The translations under genes and the position numbers were made by a program. DNA of 64,000 bases, taken from assembly GCF_000711895.1 (NCBI RefSeq), contig NZ_JONO01000004.1, positions 1 through 64,000 of the forward strand, read 5' to 3'. Under the pieces are notes generated by a model that saw only the letters and a program-made list of their open reading frames with translations, did not search any database and had not been told where the DNA came from. Positions 19,612 through 29,706 of this stretch are shown piece after piece. The stretch comes from Photorhabdus australis DSM 17609. Lineage in GTDB: Bacteria > Pseudomonadota > Gammaproteobacteria > Enterobacterales > Enterobacteriaceae. Numbering within the stretch: the first letter of the stretch is position 1; every line of letters begins with the position of its first letter.

Positions 19612-22140
19612 GTGAAGTTCGTAAAGTATTTTCTAATCTTTGTCGTGTGTTGCATTTTTCTGGGAACGGTCTCGATTTTTGGTATGTACAAATATATCGA
19701 GCCTCAATTACCTGATGTGGCGACATTAAAAGATGTTCGACTACAGACACCAATGCAGGTGTTCAGTGCGGATGGAGAGCTAATTGCTCAGTATGGTGAA
19801 AAGCGTCGTATGCCTCTTACGCTGTCCGAAGTTCCACCGATTATGGTGGAAGCATTCATTGCAACGGAGGACAGTCGTTTCTATGAACACCACGGCGTTG
19901 ACCCTGTAGGGATTATCCGGGCTGCATCTATAGCTCTGAGTTCAGGGCGGGCTTCACAAGGGGCAAGTACTATTACTCAACAACTGGCGAGAAATTTCTT
20001 TCTCAGTCCTGAGAAAACGTTGATGCGTAAAATCAAGGAAGTTTTTCTCGCCATCAGGATTGAGCAGTTGCTGAATAAAGATGAGATCCTCGAACTCTAT
20101 CTTAATAAAATTTATCTTGGTTACCGGGCTTATGGTGTTGGAGCTGCGGCCCAAGTTTATTTTGGTAAGAGTGTCAATGAGTTGACTCTGAGCGAAATAG
20201 CCATGATTGCCGGTTTGCCAAAAGCGCCTTCGACTTTTAACCCGCTTTATTCTTATGGTCGGGCAATTAACCGCCGGAATGTAGTTTTGGGGCGTATGCT
20301 CGATCAGGGTTACATTACTCAGCAGCAATATAATCAAGCTAGAAGTGAAAAGCTGGTGGCTAATTATCATGCTCCGCAAATTGCTTTTTCTGCTCCGTAT
20401 TTGTCTGAGATGGTGCGTCAAAAGATGATTGAGCGTTATGGTGAGAATGCTTATACCGATGGTTATAAAGTTTATACCACCATTACCCGTAAACTTCAGT
20501 TGGCAGCTGTAGAGGCGGCGCGTAATAACGTTATTGATTATGATGTTCGTCATGGCTACCGTGGGGCGCAGGAGGTTTTGTGGAAAGTAGGTGAACCCGC
20601 CTGGTCTCAGGAGCAGATCCTTAATAAGCTTAAGACGCTGCCAAATTATGACCCATTAATTCCGGCAGTGGTAACCAGAGTAGGTAATGATCAGGCAACA
20701 GTGATGTTGGCTGATGGCAGCAATGTAGAATTGCCAATGGCTGGTGTTCGCTGGGCCAGAAAGTTTAGATCTGATAGTGCGCAGGGTGCAGTTCCTCGTA
20801 GTGTGAATGAAGTGGTTCAGGCGGGTGAACAGGTTTGGGTGCGAAAAGTAAAAAATATCTGGTGGTTAGCACAAATACCGGAAGTTAATGTTGCTCTGGT
20901 TTCTATTGATCCTAATGATGGTGCTGTTAAGGCGTTAGTGGGTGGATTTGATTTCAATTTAAGTAAATTTAACCGGGTCACTCAATCATTACGTCAGATT
21001 GGCTCCAATATTAAACCGTTTCTTTATGCGGCAGCGATGGATAAAGGACTGACACTGGCTTCTTTGCTTAATGACCTGCCAATTAGCCGCTGGGATGCGG
21101 GGGCGGGTACTGATTGGCGTCCGAAAAACTCACCGCCAACTTATGCTGGGCCAATCCGTTTGCGTCAAGGGTTAGGGCAATCGAAGAATGTCGTGATGGT
21201 TCGCGCAATGCGTGCAATGGGGGTGGATTATGCCGCGGATTACTTACAACGATTTGGCTTCCCAGGGAAAAATATTGTTCGTACAGAATCTCTGGCTTTG
21301 GGGGCTCCATCGTTTACACCAATGCAGGTGGTACGTGGATATTCGGTAATGTCTAATGGTGGTTATCTGATTGATCCTTACTTCATTACTAAGATTGAAA
21401 ATGAAGATGGAGATATTCTATTTACAGCCAAACCTAAGATAGCTTGTCCACAATGTGATATTCCGGTGATTTATGGTGATACTGCACGTTCAATCGAACT
21501 TTCTGAAAACTCAATTGAAAATGTAGCTCAATCTCATGTTAGTCAACAGGAGGTATTGCCGTTACCTGTATTAGAAAAAGTGCCAGTAATTGATGGTAAT
21601 GAAGATGGGCAAAAATATGCTCCTCATGTTATCAGTACTCCTCTGGCATTTTTGATTCATGATGCTCTGAATTCGAATATTTTTGGCGAGCCGGGTTGGA
21701 CTGGTACGGGCTGGCGTGCTTCGCGTGATCTGAAACGTCGTGATATTGGTGGTAAAACCGGTACAACTAATAGCTCAAAAGATGCTTGGTTCTCAGGTTA
21801 TGGGCCGGATATTGTGACAACCGTCTGGATTGGGTTTGATGACCACCGTAGAAGTCTTGGCCGTACTGCCGCCAGTGGCGGTGAGGCGGGCGCGAAAAGT
21901 GCACAACCAATTTGGGATGACTTTATGAAAGTGGCACTGGAGGGGGTTTCTGAAAAAGAAATAGCACCTCCTCCGGGCATTGTTTCTGTTGTGATAGATC
22001 GTAAGACAGGGAAACTTGCTGGCGGAGGTCGGGATACTCGCAGTGAATACTTCATTGACGGAACTCAGCCTACAGAAAGTGCAGTACAGGAAGTCGGTAC
22101 AACCTTGATTGAAGATGGTGAAAGCCGGGAATTGTTCTGA
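19612..22140 (+). CDS. mrcA: penicillin-binding protein 1A
   Basis: This bifunctional class A PBP polymerises and cross-links peptidoglycan. The 842 residues (E. coli 850) comprise an N-terminal membrane anchor and a glycosyltransferase domain with catalytic Glu86 in ATEDSRFYEHHG and the ASQGASTITQQLARN motif. An OB-like insert precedes a transpeptidase domain with SxxK at Ser465-Lys468 (GSNIKPF), SKN in GQSKNVVM, and KTGTT at Lys715. The start codon is GTG, chosen because MKFVKYFLI matches E. coli exactly at that point. It is monocistronic, with a terminator directly after it. Confidence 0.97.
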   Translation: MKFVKYFLIFVVCCIFLGTVSIFGMYKYIEPQLPDVATLKDVRLQTPMQVFSADGELIAQYGEKRRMPLTLSEVPPIMVEAFIATEDSRFYEHHGVDPVGIIRAASIALSSGRASQGASTITQQLARNFFLSPEKTLMRKIKEVFLAIRIEQLLNKDEILELYLNKIYLGYRAYGVGAAAQVYFGKSVNELTLSEIAMIAGLPKAPSTFNPLYSYGRAINRRNVVLGRMLDQGYITQQQYNQARSEKLVANYHAPQIAFSAPYLSEMVRQKMIERYGENAYTDGYKVYTTITRKLQLAAVEAARNNVIDYDVRHGYRGAQEVLWKVGEPAWSQEQILNKLKTLPNYDPLIPAVVTRVGNDQATVMLADGSNVELPMAGVRWARKFRSDSAQGAVPRSVNEVVQAGEQVWVRKVKNIWWLAQIPEVNVALVSIDPNDGAVKALVGGFDFNLSKFNRVTQSLRQIGSNIKPFLYAAAMDKGLTLASLLNDLPISRWDAGAGTDWRPKNSPPTYAGPIRLRQGLGQSKNVVMVRAMRAMGVDYAADYLQRFGFPGKNIVRTESLALGAPSFTPMQVVRGYSVMSNGGYLIDPYFITKIENEDGDILFTAKPKIACPQCDIPVIYGDTARSIELSENSIENVAQSHVSQQEVLPLPVLEKVPVIDGNEDGQKYAPHVISTPLAFLIHDALNSNIFGEPGWTGTGWRASRDLKRRDIGGKTGTTNSSKDAWFSGYGPDIVTTVWIGFDDHRRSLGRTAASGGEAGAKSAQPIWDDFMKVALEGVSEKEIAPPPGIVSVVIDRKTGKLAGGGRDTRSEYFIDGTQPTESAVQEVGTTLIEDGESRELF

Positions 22141-22147
22141 TAATAAG

Positions 22148-22185
22148 ACAGGCACAACTGGGAAAGAGCTGTTGTGCCTGTTTGT
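22148..22185. terminator. bidirectional terminator between mrcA and nudE
   Basis: ACAGGCACAAC (22148-22158) and GTTGTGCCTGT (22171-22181) form a perfect 11-bp stem, followed by TTGTT. It separates the convergent mrcA and nudE genes. Confidence 0.85.
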
Positions 22186-22190
22186 TAACT

Positions 22191-22739
22191 TCAGCGATGC
22201 TGTAAGTATTTTTGTGCCAAAAACAGAGCACTGACATTTCGTGCTTCGTTGAAGTCGGCGTGATCCAGTAATGACATCATATCAGCTATTGGCCAGCGTA
22301 TTTGCGGCAATGGTTCAGGTTCATCTCCTTTCAAGCTTTCTGGATAGAGATTTTCGGCAATAACAATGTTCATTTTGTTAGAAAAGTAGGAAGGAGCCAT
22401 GGTGAGTTTGGCTAATTGCTCCATTTTCCTGGCACCGAAACCGACTTCTTCTTTTAATTCACGGTTGGCTGCTTCAAGGATACTTTCACCAGGGTCGATA
22501 GCACCTTTAGGAAAACTTAATTCGTATTGTTCGATACCTACTGCATACTCTCGGATAAGTAATAATTCATCACCAAGGATTGGGATTATCAGAACAGCTT
22601 CTCGGTTGGCTGGACGCATCCGCTCATAAACACGTTTTACGCCGTTACTGAATTCGAGATCTACTGATTGAATATGGAATAAACGTGAATGGGCAATGTT
22701 CTCTATGTTCAAGATCTTAGGGTTTTTCGGGTCATTCAT
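22191..22739 (-). CDS. nudE: ADP compounds hydrolase NudE (Nudix)
   Basis: NudE hydrolyses ADP-ribose, Ap3A and NADH-type substrates in the cytosol. The Nudix box is complete: GAIDPGESILEAANRELKEE lies within the G-x5-E-x7-REUxEExGU pattern, continuing VGF. The start at MNDPKNPKILNIE (22739) gives 182 residues, as in E. coli (186). An upstream in-frame ATG (22826) would add 29 residues not seen in the family. It lies between mrcA and igaA, as in other enterics. Confidence 0.94.
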   Translation of the reverse strand: MNDPKNPKILNIENIAHSRLFHIQSVDLEFSNGVKRVYERMRPANREAVLIIPILGDELLLIREYAVGIEQYELSFPKGAIDPGESILEAANRELKEEVGFGARKMEQLAKLTMAPSYFSNKMNIVIAENLYPESLKGDEPEPLPQIRWPIADMMSLLDHADFNEARNVSALFLAQKYLQHR

Positions 22740-23082
22740 AATTGCCCCTGACGGTATTAATATTGATTGAGTTGAGTATCTATGCATCATTACGTCATGA
22801 ATTATTTCGTTAGCCTTAGATTTCATGGCGAAATTGGGGACACTCTATAGCTTGACTAAATATGGCCGATTATTTTAATAAATGATAGTGATTATCGCTG
22901 GTCATTGCTGTTACTGTTATCTTTAATCCTCATGGGAAATAGAGTTATATTATAAGTAGTTCAGAGTGTTATTATATAACTTATTGTAAAATAGATTAAA
23001 AATTTGGATGATCTGATTCAGTACTTAACGTGAGGTTGTTATTCTGCAAACAGCAATATTGTCATGAATGTGGGAGGGAAGA
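22740..23082. promoter_or_regulatory. divergent nudE / igaA spacer
   Basis: This AT-rich stretch of 343 nt contains no gene that I recognise. It must carry the promoters of nudE and igaA. A GGAGG Shine-Dalgarno at about 23071-23075 serves igaA. Confidence 0.5.
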
Positions 23083-25194
23083 ATGAGCGTAACGGTCATT
23101 ATATTGGCTATCTTGATCATTAGCCTGATTATAATGGCTTCCTTTCTGATTTTCAGATGGAAGCTGCATGATAATGTTCGTTATCTGCCTTCTGTTGCTG
23201 AACCAACTTGCCGTAAACTTAATGCTGATGAATATCAGGCCATTGAATGTTATCTGAATCGTGTATTACCGCCGATGACAGATCGTGTCAATAAAACAGC
23301 CTGGCCAGCCCAGGTAGGCGAAAATGACACGATTTATACTATCTGTAATGTCATTACTCGATTTGCTGTTGCTACAGATGAACCACATAGCTGGCGTTAT
23401 TATATTGATATGGCAGAAGTTCATTTGCCTTTTTTCTTTGAGCCTTTTATCAAACAGCGGAACATTATTGATGTCGTTCATACTGCGACAATACCGCTTG
23501 TCATTTCGATTAATGGTCATTTCTTAAAAGATTTTCAGCGGGATTTCCCTTCAGCTTTGGTAGTTTCAGATGTATCTCATCAGCAGGCATCGATCCAGAA
23601 AAATGGCGATACTAGTGTGAAATTCCAGGGTATTCGCAAAGAGACGCCGGAAGAATATCGGTTGAATCACTCATCTGGTATTTGGGAGGGGGGATTTTTG
23701 TGTCTCGGGTTTTTGATTTGGTTCCTAGCATTGCTTTCACCAGCATTATTTTTGCCATGGCTGATGTTGATTGCAGGCAGCTTAATAGTTGTTAGCTTCT
23801 GGTCGTTATTCTGCCCACTTTCGGTACGCAGGCGCCAGGATATTCACTGTTTTATTGGTATGCCAAGACGATGGGGATTATTTGGAGAATTTGAACAAGG
23901 ACAAATGAGTAATATTTCTTTGGGTGGGATTGATTTGATTTATCCACCTCATTGGGAGCCCTATATTATTCATAATCTTGATCAAAAAACCAATATTGAT
24001 ATTTACACTAGTGGTCAGGTCGTCAGACAAGGGCATTATCTTTCCCTGCATGATGAAGAGAATAATTATCCTTACCACCGTTACGGGAAAAATCTCATGA
24101 TGATTGGTAGCAGCTTGATTATTGTGTTGCTGCTCTACCTTTATCAACCAATTAGTGTACCAATGAAGCTCAGTTTTGCTTGGTTGCATGGTAGTAATAC
24201 AAAGGTTGTCACTGATGCTAATGCGATAGACGGAATGGAGTTGCGAGTCGGGGATGTATTGAAAGCAAAAGGGATTGGCATGTGTTATATGCCTCCGAAT
24301 AATATGAATGACAAAGGAGATATTCATTTTTCTCCATTTGATTGTTCAGGGATATATTGGAATAGTGCTAACCCACTGCCAATGCCGGAATCAGAAATTA
24401 TAGAAAATGCAGCAAAACTAATTACAACCGTTAATAAGCAACTGCGTCTACAAGAAAACAGCGATGCAGTTAATCCAGATCTGGCTCCGAAAATATCCAA
24501 ATCTGGCATGATTTTGTTGGATAATTTCTCCGATATTATATTGAAAACGAAAAATTTATGTGGAAAAGAAGCCGATTGTTTTCGATTGAAGAATGCTTTG
24601 GTTAATCTTGGTAGTGCCAATGATTGGGAAGTTTTGTTAAAAGATGCAGAAAGTGGCAAGTTTGATGATATCAATGTCTTATTGCGTCCGGCAGGAGCTG
24701 AAGCCTTGGGGAAGTTAGTTGATGCGACCACATCATCCTTTATCTATCGGGAAATAGACAAAGCAGCAATACTGCTTAATAGCCCTTCCCCGGGAGGGGT
24801 TCTGCTGATCAGTGATGAAGGAAAGCAGTTGGTTGAGTATATGATGCCGCTGGTCATCTCTTATGATCATAGTGCGTTGGAACAGTGGCACGATTTACAG
24901 CGGTTATCAGATATGTTGTTGCAAACTCCCTTTGAGACAACGGGGATTATCACGGAATTATCTGAGGACGCTAATGGAACCCACCGGATTGTGTTACACA
25001 GTATGCTGGATTCCATGACACTTGCTCGTTGTCTTGGTACAACTCTTTTACTCTTGGTCCTCTTTGCTACTTTGATCATTAATCTTGTGTTGGTTGTTAA
25101 GAAAAATCGGCAAAACAAACAACGCCTCAGCAAAATTAAGCAGTATTACGATAACTGTTTTAATATGACTTTCCCTCCTACATGTTGGCGATAA
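23083..25194 (+). CDS. igaA: IgaA (YrfF), inner-membrane brake on the Rcs phosphorelay
   Basis: IgaA binds RcsD and keeps the Rcs envelope-stress pathway off until RcsF signals damage; it is essential in many enterics. The 703 residues (E. coli 711) show the expected layout. There is a membrane segment at the N-terminus, a first cytoplasmic domain, and a pair of membrane segments near 205-250. A second cytoplasmic part and a segment near 345-360 precede a large periplasmic domain containing cysteines (CYMPPN, FDCSG, LCGKEADCF). A last segment lies near 655-680. The start at 23083 follows GGAGGG; an in-frame ATG 15 nt upstream is less likely. Confidence 0.93.
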   Translation: MSVTVIILAILIISLIIMASFLIFRWKLHDNVRYLPSVAEPTCRKLNADEYQAIECYLNRVLPPMTDRVNKTAWPAQVGENDTIYTICNVITRFAVATDEPHSWRYYIDMAEVHLPFFFEPFIKQRNIIDVVHTATIPLVISINGHFLKDFQRDFPSALVVSDVSHQQASIQKNGDTSVKFQGIRKETPEEYRLNHSSGIWEGGFLCLGFLIWFLALLSPALFLPWLMLIAGSLIVVSFWSLFCPLSVRRRQDIHCFIGMPRRWGLFGEFEQGQMSNISLGGIDLIYPPHWEPYIIHNLDQKTNIDIYTSGQVVRQGHYLSLHDEENNYPYHRYGKNLMMIGSSLIIVLLLYLYQPISVPMKLSFAWLHGSNTKVVTDANAIDGMELRVGDVLKAKGIGMCYMPPNNMNDKGDIHFSPFDCSGIYWNSANPLPMPESEIIENAAKLITTVNKQLRLQENSDAVNPDLAPKISKSGMILLDNFSDIILKTKNLCGKEADCFRLKNALVNLGSANDWEVLLKDAESGKFDDINVLLRPAGAEALGKLVDATTSSFIYREIDKAAILLNSPSPGGVLLISDEGKQLVEYMMPLVISYDHSALEQWHDLQRLSDMLLQTPFETTGIITELSEDANGTHRIVLHSMLDSMTLARCLGTTLLLLVLFATLIINLVLVVKKNRQNKQRLSKIKQYYDNCFNMTFPPTCWR

Positions 25195-25250
25195 TCGGCG
25201 ATGGTGTGTTACGCTCTGTTTTTTTACCAGCGCTGATATTAGGAGAAAAG

Positions 25251-25667
25251 ATGAAGAGTAATTCAGACTCCGATCAAGCTGTCCGTCTGGATAAGTGGTT
25301 ATGGGCTGCCCGTTTTTATAAAACGCGAGCGGTTGCACGGGAAATGATAGATGGTGGTAAAGTTCACTATAATGGTCAAAGAAGTAAACCGAGTAAATTG
25401 GTTGAACTGAGGGCTGAGGTTAAATTACGTCAGGGTAGTGATGAACGTACAGTTGAAGTTCTCGCGTTAAGTAGTCACCGGCGCAGTGCGCCAGAAGCTC
25501 AGCAGCTTTACCGAGAAACTGAAGCAAGTATTGCTAATCGGGAAAAAATGGAAATAGCCCGTAAAATGAATGCATTAACTATGCCTCATCCTGATCGCCG
25601 ACCGGATAAAAAAGAAAGGCGTACACTGATTAAGTTCAAGAACACGAAGTTGAGTGAGCCGGAATAG
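25251..25667 (+). CDS. hslR: heat-shock protein 15 (ribosome-associated Hsp15)
   Basis: HslR is an S4-domain RNA-binding protein that recycles 50S subunits carrying stalled nascent chains. The 138-residue protein starts at ATG 25251 with AGGAG just upstream; a longer in-frame reading from 25182 overlaps igaA and is not supported. The S4 motif VRLDKWLWAARFYKTRAVA is near the N-terminus, and a basic tail lies at the C-terminus. E. coli has yrfG between igaA and hslR; here the 56-nt gap leaves no room for it. hslO follows after 26 nt. Confidence 0.95.
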   Translation: MKSNSDSDQAVRLDKWLWAARFYKTRAVAREMIDGGKVHYNGQRSKPSKLVELRAEVKLRQGSDERTVEVLALSSHRRSAPEAQQLYRETEASIANREKMEIARKMNALTMPHPDRRPDKKERRTLIKFKNTKLSEPE

Positions 25668-25693
25668 CCTGTTCATAAAGATGAGAGATATTT

Positions 25694-26566
25694 ATGTCTA
25701 AACAAGACCAATTGCACCGCTTTTTATTTGAGAATTATTCTGTACGTGGTGAGCTGGTTTTAGCCAGTGAGACTTACCAGCATATTTTGGAAAATCATGG
25801 TTACCCTCAGCCAGTACAACAATTATTAGGAGAATTGTTGGTTGCAACCAGTTTATTAACGGCGACACTGAAATTTGCTGGAGATATTACTGTTCAGATT
25901 CAGGGAGAGGGTCCGGTAAAACTGGCCGTGATTAATGGTAATCATCAACAACAAATGCGTGGTGTTGCTCGTGTTGACGGATTAATTGCTGAAAATAGCA
26001 GCCTGAAGCAGATGGTTGGGACGGGTTATATGGTGATTACTATTACCCCAACTCATGGTGAGCGTTACCAGGGGGTGGTTGCTTTGGAAGGTGAAACTCT
26101 GGCGGATTGTCTGGATGATTATTTCAGACAGTCTGAACAGTTACCAACTCGTCTGTTTATCCGTACTGGTAGTCAGGATGGAAGTATCGCAGCTGCTGGT
26201 ATGTTATTACAGGTTCTGCCGACGGCAGAACAGAATAGTGGGGAAGCATTTGATCATCTGGTGCAACTTACTGCCACCATTAAAGGTGAAGAACTCTTCT
26301 CATTGGAAGTTAAAGAGATTTTACATCGTCTTTATCATGAAGAAGATGTGACATTGTATGAACCTCAAGGGGTTGAATTCCGTTGTACTTGTTCTCGTCA
26401 ACGGTGTGCTGACACGTTAGTGACACTTTCTGACGAAGATGTTAATCATATATTGCAGAAAGATGGCAACATTAATATGGAGTGTGAGTACTGTGGCACA
26501 CACTATATTTTTGATGTTAGTGATATCGCGGAAATTAAGTCAGAAAAAAAGAGTCGGTTACATTAA
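25694..26566 (+). CDS. hslO: redox-activated chaperone Hsp33
   Basis: Hsp33 is a cytosolic holdase switched on by oxidation and unfolding. The 290 residues (E. coli 292) include the C-terminal zinc-binding switch with CxC (RCTCSRQRC) and CxxC (CEYC) near residues 230-266. The N-terminal substrate-binding domain begins [18 protein letters not shown]. It is cotranscribed with hslR, and a short GC-rich terminator follows. Confidence 0.97.
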   Translation: MSKQDQLHRFLFENYSVRGELVLASETYQHILENHGYPQPVQQLLGELLVATSLLTATLKFAGDITVQIQGEGPVKLAVINGNHQQQMRGVARVDGLIAENSSLKQMVGTGYMVITITPTHGERYQGVVALEGETLADCLDDYFRQSEQLPTRLFIRTGSQDGSIAAAGMLLQVLPTAEQNSGEAFDHLVQLTATIKGEELFSLEVKEILHRLYHEEDVTLYEPQGVEFRCTCSRQRCADTLVTLSDEDVNHILQKDGNINMECEYCGTHYIFDVSDIAEIKSEKKSRLH

Positions 26567-26595
26567 TTTGCTAAATAAGACTTTTTACCTTTTAG

Positions 26596-26616
26596 GGCGC
26601 GGTTCTGCGCCTTTTT
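26596..26616 (+). terminator. rho-independent terminator after hslO
   Basis: GGCGC (26596-26600) and GCGCC (26607-26611) form a 5-bp GC stem with a 6-nt loop, followed by TTTTT. Confidence 0.75.
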
Positions 26617-26779
26617 ACGAGTTTCCATAATACTCAAAGGATTATTACGGGCTTTTTATCCTAAATAAAATCTAAAAAAATGATAGGTTTTCAATTTTTT
26701 GATAACAATCGCTGTTAATTAATCATAATTATTTATTATTGCTCATGGAAAAAAAGAGTGACTACCCAGGAGCAATGAC

Positions 26780-28399
26780 ATGAGTGTTAAAGGTATTACC
26801 CCGCAGGAACTCGCGGACTACGGAATCCATGATGTTAGAGAAATTGTTTATAACCCAAGCTATGAGCTGTTATTTTCAGAAGAAACCAAACCTTCACTCG
26901 AAGGTTACGAGTGTGGCACTCTGACCAACCTGGGGGCTGTGGCTGTCGATACGGGGATCTTCACTGGTCGTTCTCCCAAAGATAAGTATATTGTTCGTGA
27001 TGATGTAACTCGTGACACCGTATGGTGGGCTGACCAAGGGAAAGGCAAGAATGATAACAAGCCTCTACAGCAGGAAACGTGGACGCATCTGAAAGGTCTG
27101 GTCACTAAACAGCTTTCAGGCAAACGTTTGTTTATTGTTGATGCTTTCTGTGGTGCGAATGCAGATACACGCCTGAAAGTCCGCTTTATTACCGAAGTTG
27201 CGTGGCAGGCTCACTTCGTTAAAAACATGTTTATCCGTCCATCAGATGAAGAATTGGTTGGATTCAACCCCGACTTTATTGTGATGAACGGTGCAAAATG
27301 TACTAACCCGCAATGGAAAGAGCAGGGTTTGAACTCTGAGAACTTTGTTGCATTTAACCTGACAGAACGTATGCAACTGATCGGGGGGACTTGGTACGGT
27401 GGCGAAATGAAGAAAGGGATGTTCTCTATGATGAACTACCTATTGCCATTAAAAGGGATTGCTTCAATGCACTGTTCTGCCAACGTTGGTGAAAAAGGGG
27501 ACGTTGCTGTCTTCTTCGGCTTGTCTGGTACAGGTAAAACCACGCTTTCTACCGATCCAAAGCGTAAGTTGATTGGTGACGATGAACATGGTTGGGATGA
27601 TGACGGTGTATTCAACTTTGAAGGGGGTTGTTACGCGAAAACGATTAATCTGTCCAAAGAGGCAGAACCGGATATCTACAATGCGATTAAACGCGATGCA
27701 TTGCTGGAAAATGTTACTGTACTGGCAGATGGCACCGTTGATTTCAATGATGGTTCAAAAACTGAAAACACGCGTGTTTCTTATCCTATCTATCATATTG
27801 AAAACATTGTTAAACCAGTTTCCAAAGCGGGACATGCTACCAAGGTAATCTTCCTGACGGCAGACGCATTTGGTGTGTTACCTCCTGTCTCTCGACTAAC
27901 ACCAGAACAGACCCAATATCACTTCTTATCTGGATTTACAGCAAAATTGGCCGGTACAGAACGTGGTGTGACTGAACCAACACCAACATTCTCTGCATGT
28001 TTCGGTGCCGCGTTCCTGACTCTGCATCCAACTCAGTACGCTGAGGTATTGGTAAAACGTATGCAAGCCGCAGGGGCCAAAGCTTATTTGGTTAATACAG
28101 GCTGGAATGGTACGGGTAAGCGAATCTCTATTAAAGATACGCGGGGAATCATTGATGCCATTTTGAGCGGTGATATTGAGGAAACCGATACTATCGAATT
28201 ACCCATTTTCGAACTGGCTGTTCCGACTGCATTGCCTGGTGTTGATACTCATATTCTTGATCCACGTAATACTTATGCAGATAAATCTCAGTGGGAAGAG
28301 AGGGCGAAAGACTTAGCGCACCGTTTTGTTGATAACTTTGATAAATACACGGATACCCCGGCAGGGGAAGCGTTGGTAAAAGCAGGCCCTAAACTGTAG
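26780..28399 (+). CDS. pckA: phosphoenolpyruvate carboxykinase (ATP)
   Basis: PckA makes phosphoenolpyruvate from oxaloacetate and ATP, the entry to gluconeogenesis. The 539 residues match the ATP-type family (E. coli 540). The P-loop GLSGTGKTT is at residues 247-255, the PEPCK motif [19 protein letters not shown] follows, and the substrate arginine lies in [10 protein letters not shown]. It suits the acetate and glycerol genes elsewhere in the window. In E. coli it is followed by envZ-ompR; here a terminator and an unrelated accessory region follow. Confidence 0.97.
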   Translation: MSVKGITPQELADYGIHDVREIVYNPSYELLFSEETKPSLEGYECGTLTNLGAVAVDTGIFTGRSPKDKYIVRDDVTRDTVWWADQGKGKNDNKPLQQETWTHLKGLVTKQLSGKRLFIVDAFCGANADTRLKVRFITEVAWQAHFVKNMFIRPSDEELVGFNPDFIVMNGAKCTNPQWKEQGLNSENFVAFNLTERMQLIGGTWYGGEMKKGMFSMMNYLLPLKGIASMHCSANVGEKGDVAVFFGLSGTGKTTLSTDPKRKLIGDDEHGWDDDGVFNFEGGCYAKTINLSKEAEPDIYNAIKRDALLENVTVLADGTVDFNDGSKTENTRVSYPIYHIENIVKPVSKAGHATKVIFLTADAFGVLPPVSRLTPEQTQYHFLSGFTAKLAGTERGVTEPTPTFSACFGAAFLTLHPTQYAEVLVKRMQAAGAKAYLVNTGWNGTGKRISIKDTRGIIDAILSGDIEETDTIELPIFELAVPTALPGVDTHILDPRNTYADKSQWEERAKDLAHRFVDNFDKYTDTPAGEALVKAGPKL

Positions 28400-28412
28400 T
28401 TATGAATTTTGT

Positions 28413-28440
28413 AAACCTCATCCGATGGGTGAGGTTTATT
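28413..28440 (+). terminator. terminator between pckA and yhhW
   Basis: AAACCTCA (28413-28420) and TGAGGTTT (28430-28437) form an 8-bp stem flanked by T and A runs. It lies between the convergent pckA and yhhW stop codons. Confidence 0.8.
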
Positions 28441-28446
28441 TGGGAT

Positions 28447-29142
28447 TTATCCTGGAGGAAGGTCAAACAGCAGTATTTCGCTGTCACCGTTGGCACTGAG
28501 CTGAAGGTTGGTTGTATTCTGGATAGCCAGACCATCGCTGGTGGTTGCTTTCACACCATTAACCATGACGTTGCCACGTACCACCTGTATCCAGATATGA
28601 CGGTTTTTCTCTGCAAGATATTCGGAAGTTTCATGGTTTTTAAGTGTCCAGCGCCACAAAGTCATATCCTGAAATATCTTCATTGAACCATCCTGGGCAT
28701 CAGGAGAAAGTATTAACTGACGGCCTTGTATATTACCAAAACGGCGTTGTTCATAGCGTGGTGTTAAGCCTGTTTTATCTGGAATAATCCAGATCTGATA
28801 TAGATGCAGTTGGCAATGACTATCCGGATTGTATTCTGAATGATGAATACCTGTACCAGCACTCATAATTTGGAATTCACCAGCGGATACCTGCTCTTTA
28901 TTTCCCATGCTGTCCTTATGCTCAATTGTACCGGAGAGAACATAGGTCAGTATTTCCATATCCTTATGTGGATGGGTATCAAAACCCTGACCAGCTTTGA
29001 TGAAATCTTCGTTAATCACCCTCAGAGCTGAAAAATGCATAAAATTGGCATCGTAGTAGTTAGCAAATGAGAAGGTATGCCAGCTATCTAACCATCCATG
29101 ATTAGCATGACCGCGATCTGATGCTTTGCGTAAATGGATCAT
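28447..29142 (-). CDS. yhhW: pirin-family protein YhhW (quercetin 2,3-dioxygenase type)
   Basis: The 231-residue bicupin matches E. coli YhhW in length and motifs. The metal site is in the first cupin: His and His in DTHPHKDMEI, His in GTGIHHSEYN, plus a glutamate. E. coli YhhW degrades quercetin in vitro; its physiological role is unclear. In E. coli the order is yhhW-yhhX-ryhB-yhhY. Here RyhB is the next gene upstream on the same strand, so the yhhW-ryhB link is conserved while yhhX is absent. Confidence 0.93.
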   Translation of the reverse strand: MIHLRKASDRGHANHGWLDSWHTFSFANYYDANFMHFSALRVINEDFIKAGQGFDTHPHKDMEILTYVLSGTIEHKDSMGNKEQVSAGEFQIMSAGTGIHHSEYNPDSHCQLHLYQIWIIPDKTGLTPRYEQRRFGNIQGRQLILSPDAQDGSMKIFQDMTLWRWTLKNHETSEYLAEKNRHIWIQVVRGNVMVNGVKATTSDGLAIQNTTNLQLSANGDSEILLFDLPPG

Positions 29143-29258
29143 ATTCAGTTCTCCTCAATGTTTTTTACAGTCTAATTGAGAAGAGAGAGCATAAAAGCTT
29201 AAAAATCTAACCTTAGAATTCAAATATTTTGAATGAATAGTGATTAAACTTATCCAAT

Positions 29259-29359
29259 AAAAAAAAGCCAGCACCCGGCTGGCTAAAGTAAACACTGGAA
29301 GCAATGTGAGCAATGTCGTGCTTTCATATGTACCCTGAAGGCGGTTCATCTGAAAGCGA
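29259..29359 (-). ncRNA. ryhB: small regulatory RNA RyhB
   Basis: Read on the minus strand, positions 29317-29298 give GACATTGCTCACATTGCTTC, the conserved target-pairing core of E. coli RyhB. AGCCAGC-CGGGT-GCTGGCT (29284-29266) and a run of eight T follow, which is the conserved RyhB terminator and Hfq tail. RyhB is made when iron is scarce and turns off mRNAs of iron-using proteins. The promoter fits: TATCAT (29370-29365) as -10, TTTACA (29394-29389) 18 nt upstream as -35, and a Fur box over the -10. The transcript start near 29359 is estimated, giving about 100 nt. The neighbour yhhW is also the E. coli neighbour. The 5' part (about 29325-29359) differs from E. coli. Confidence 0.93.
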
Positions 29360-29360
29360 T

Positions 29361-29379
29361 ACGAATGATAATAATTATC
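29361..29379 (-). promoter_or_regulatory. Fur box / promoter of ryhB
   Basis: The 19 nt (plus strand ACGAATGATAATAATTATC) match 15 of 19 consensus Fur positions and overlap the predicted -10 element of ryhB. Fur with iron would therefore block RyhB synthesis. Confidence 0.8.
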
Positions 29380-29706
29380 ACTATCGATTGTAAAGCGTTT
29401 TTTCTGGCCAAATATGGAATAATTATGGAGTGTTTTTCTAACATTTTGATAAAATTAGTATTTTCCAAGATTTTATTTGATAATTTATTGAACGAGAATC
29501 ATTTCATATAGCTAATTCACTAAATAGAGTTCTCATTACCTTCAATTGTTTAGCGGAAATCTTCGTAAATACTTGCCTGTTCCCTGTTCCCTGTTCCAGT
29601 GTCTTATCTTGGGTTGAAAATGTGCAGGGAAAATGAACAAGGTTAATCCAGCGCTGGAATCTGATAGCTATTTCCTTATATATTCTTATTTACGTCCTTC
29701 AACGTC
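29380..29706. other. spacer between ryhB and the sensor kinase gene
   Basis: No gene is seen. Three tandem copies of CCTGTTC lie at 29576-29596. The promoter of the following two-component operon should be here; no clear -10/-35 pair stands out. Confidence 0.4.

Noticed and set aside
19954-20553. 199-codon open frame on the minus strand inside mrcA
   Set aside because: It lies wholly antisense to a clear, full-length PBP1A, has no domain-like motifs and no ribosome-binding site; a shadow of mrcA codon use.
28402-28686. 94-codon plus-strand frame after pckA
   Set aside because: It overlaps the pckA terminator and is antisense to yhhW.
29576-29596. Three tandem CCTGTTC units
   Set aside because: Too short to suggest a CRISPR or phase-variable tract, and not inside a gene or a visible promoter.
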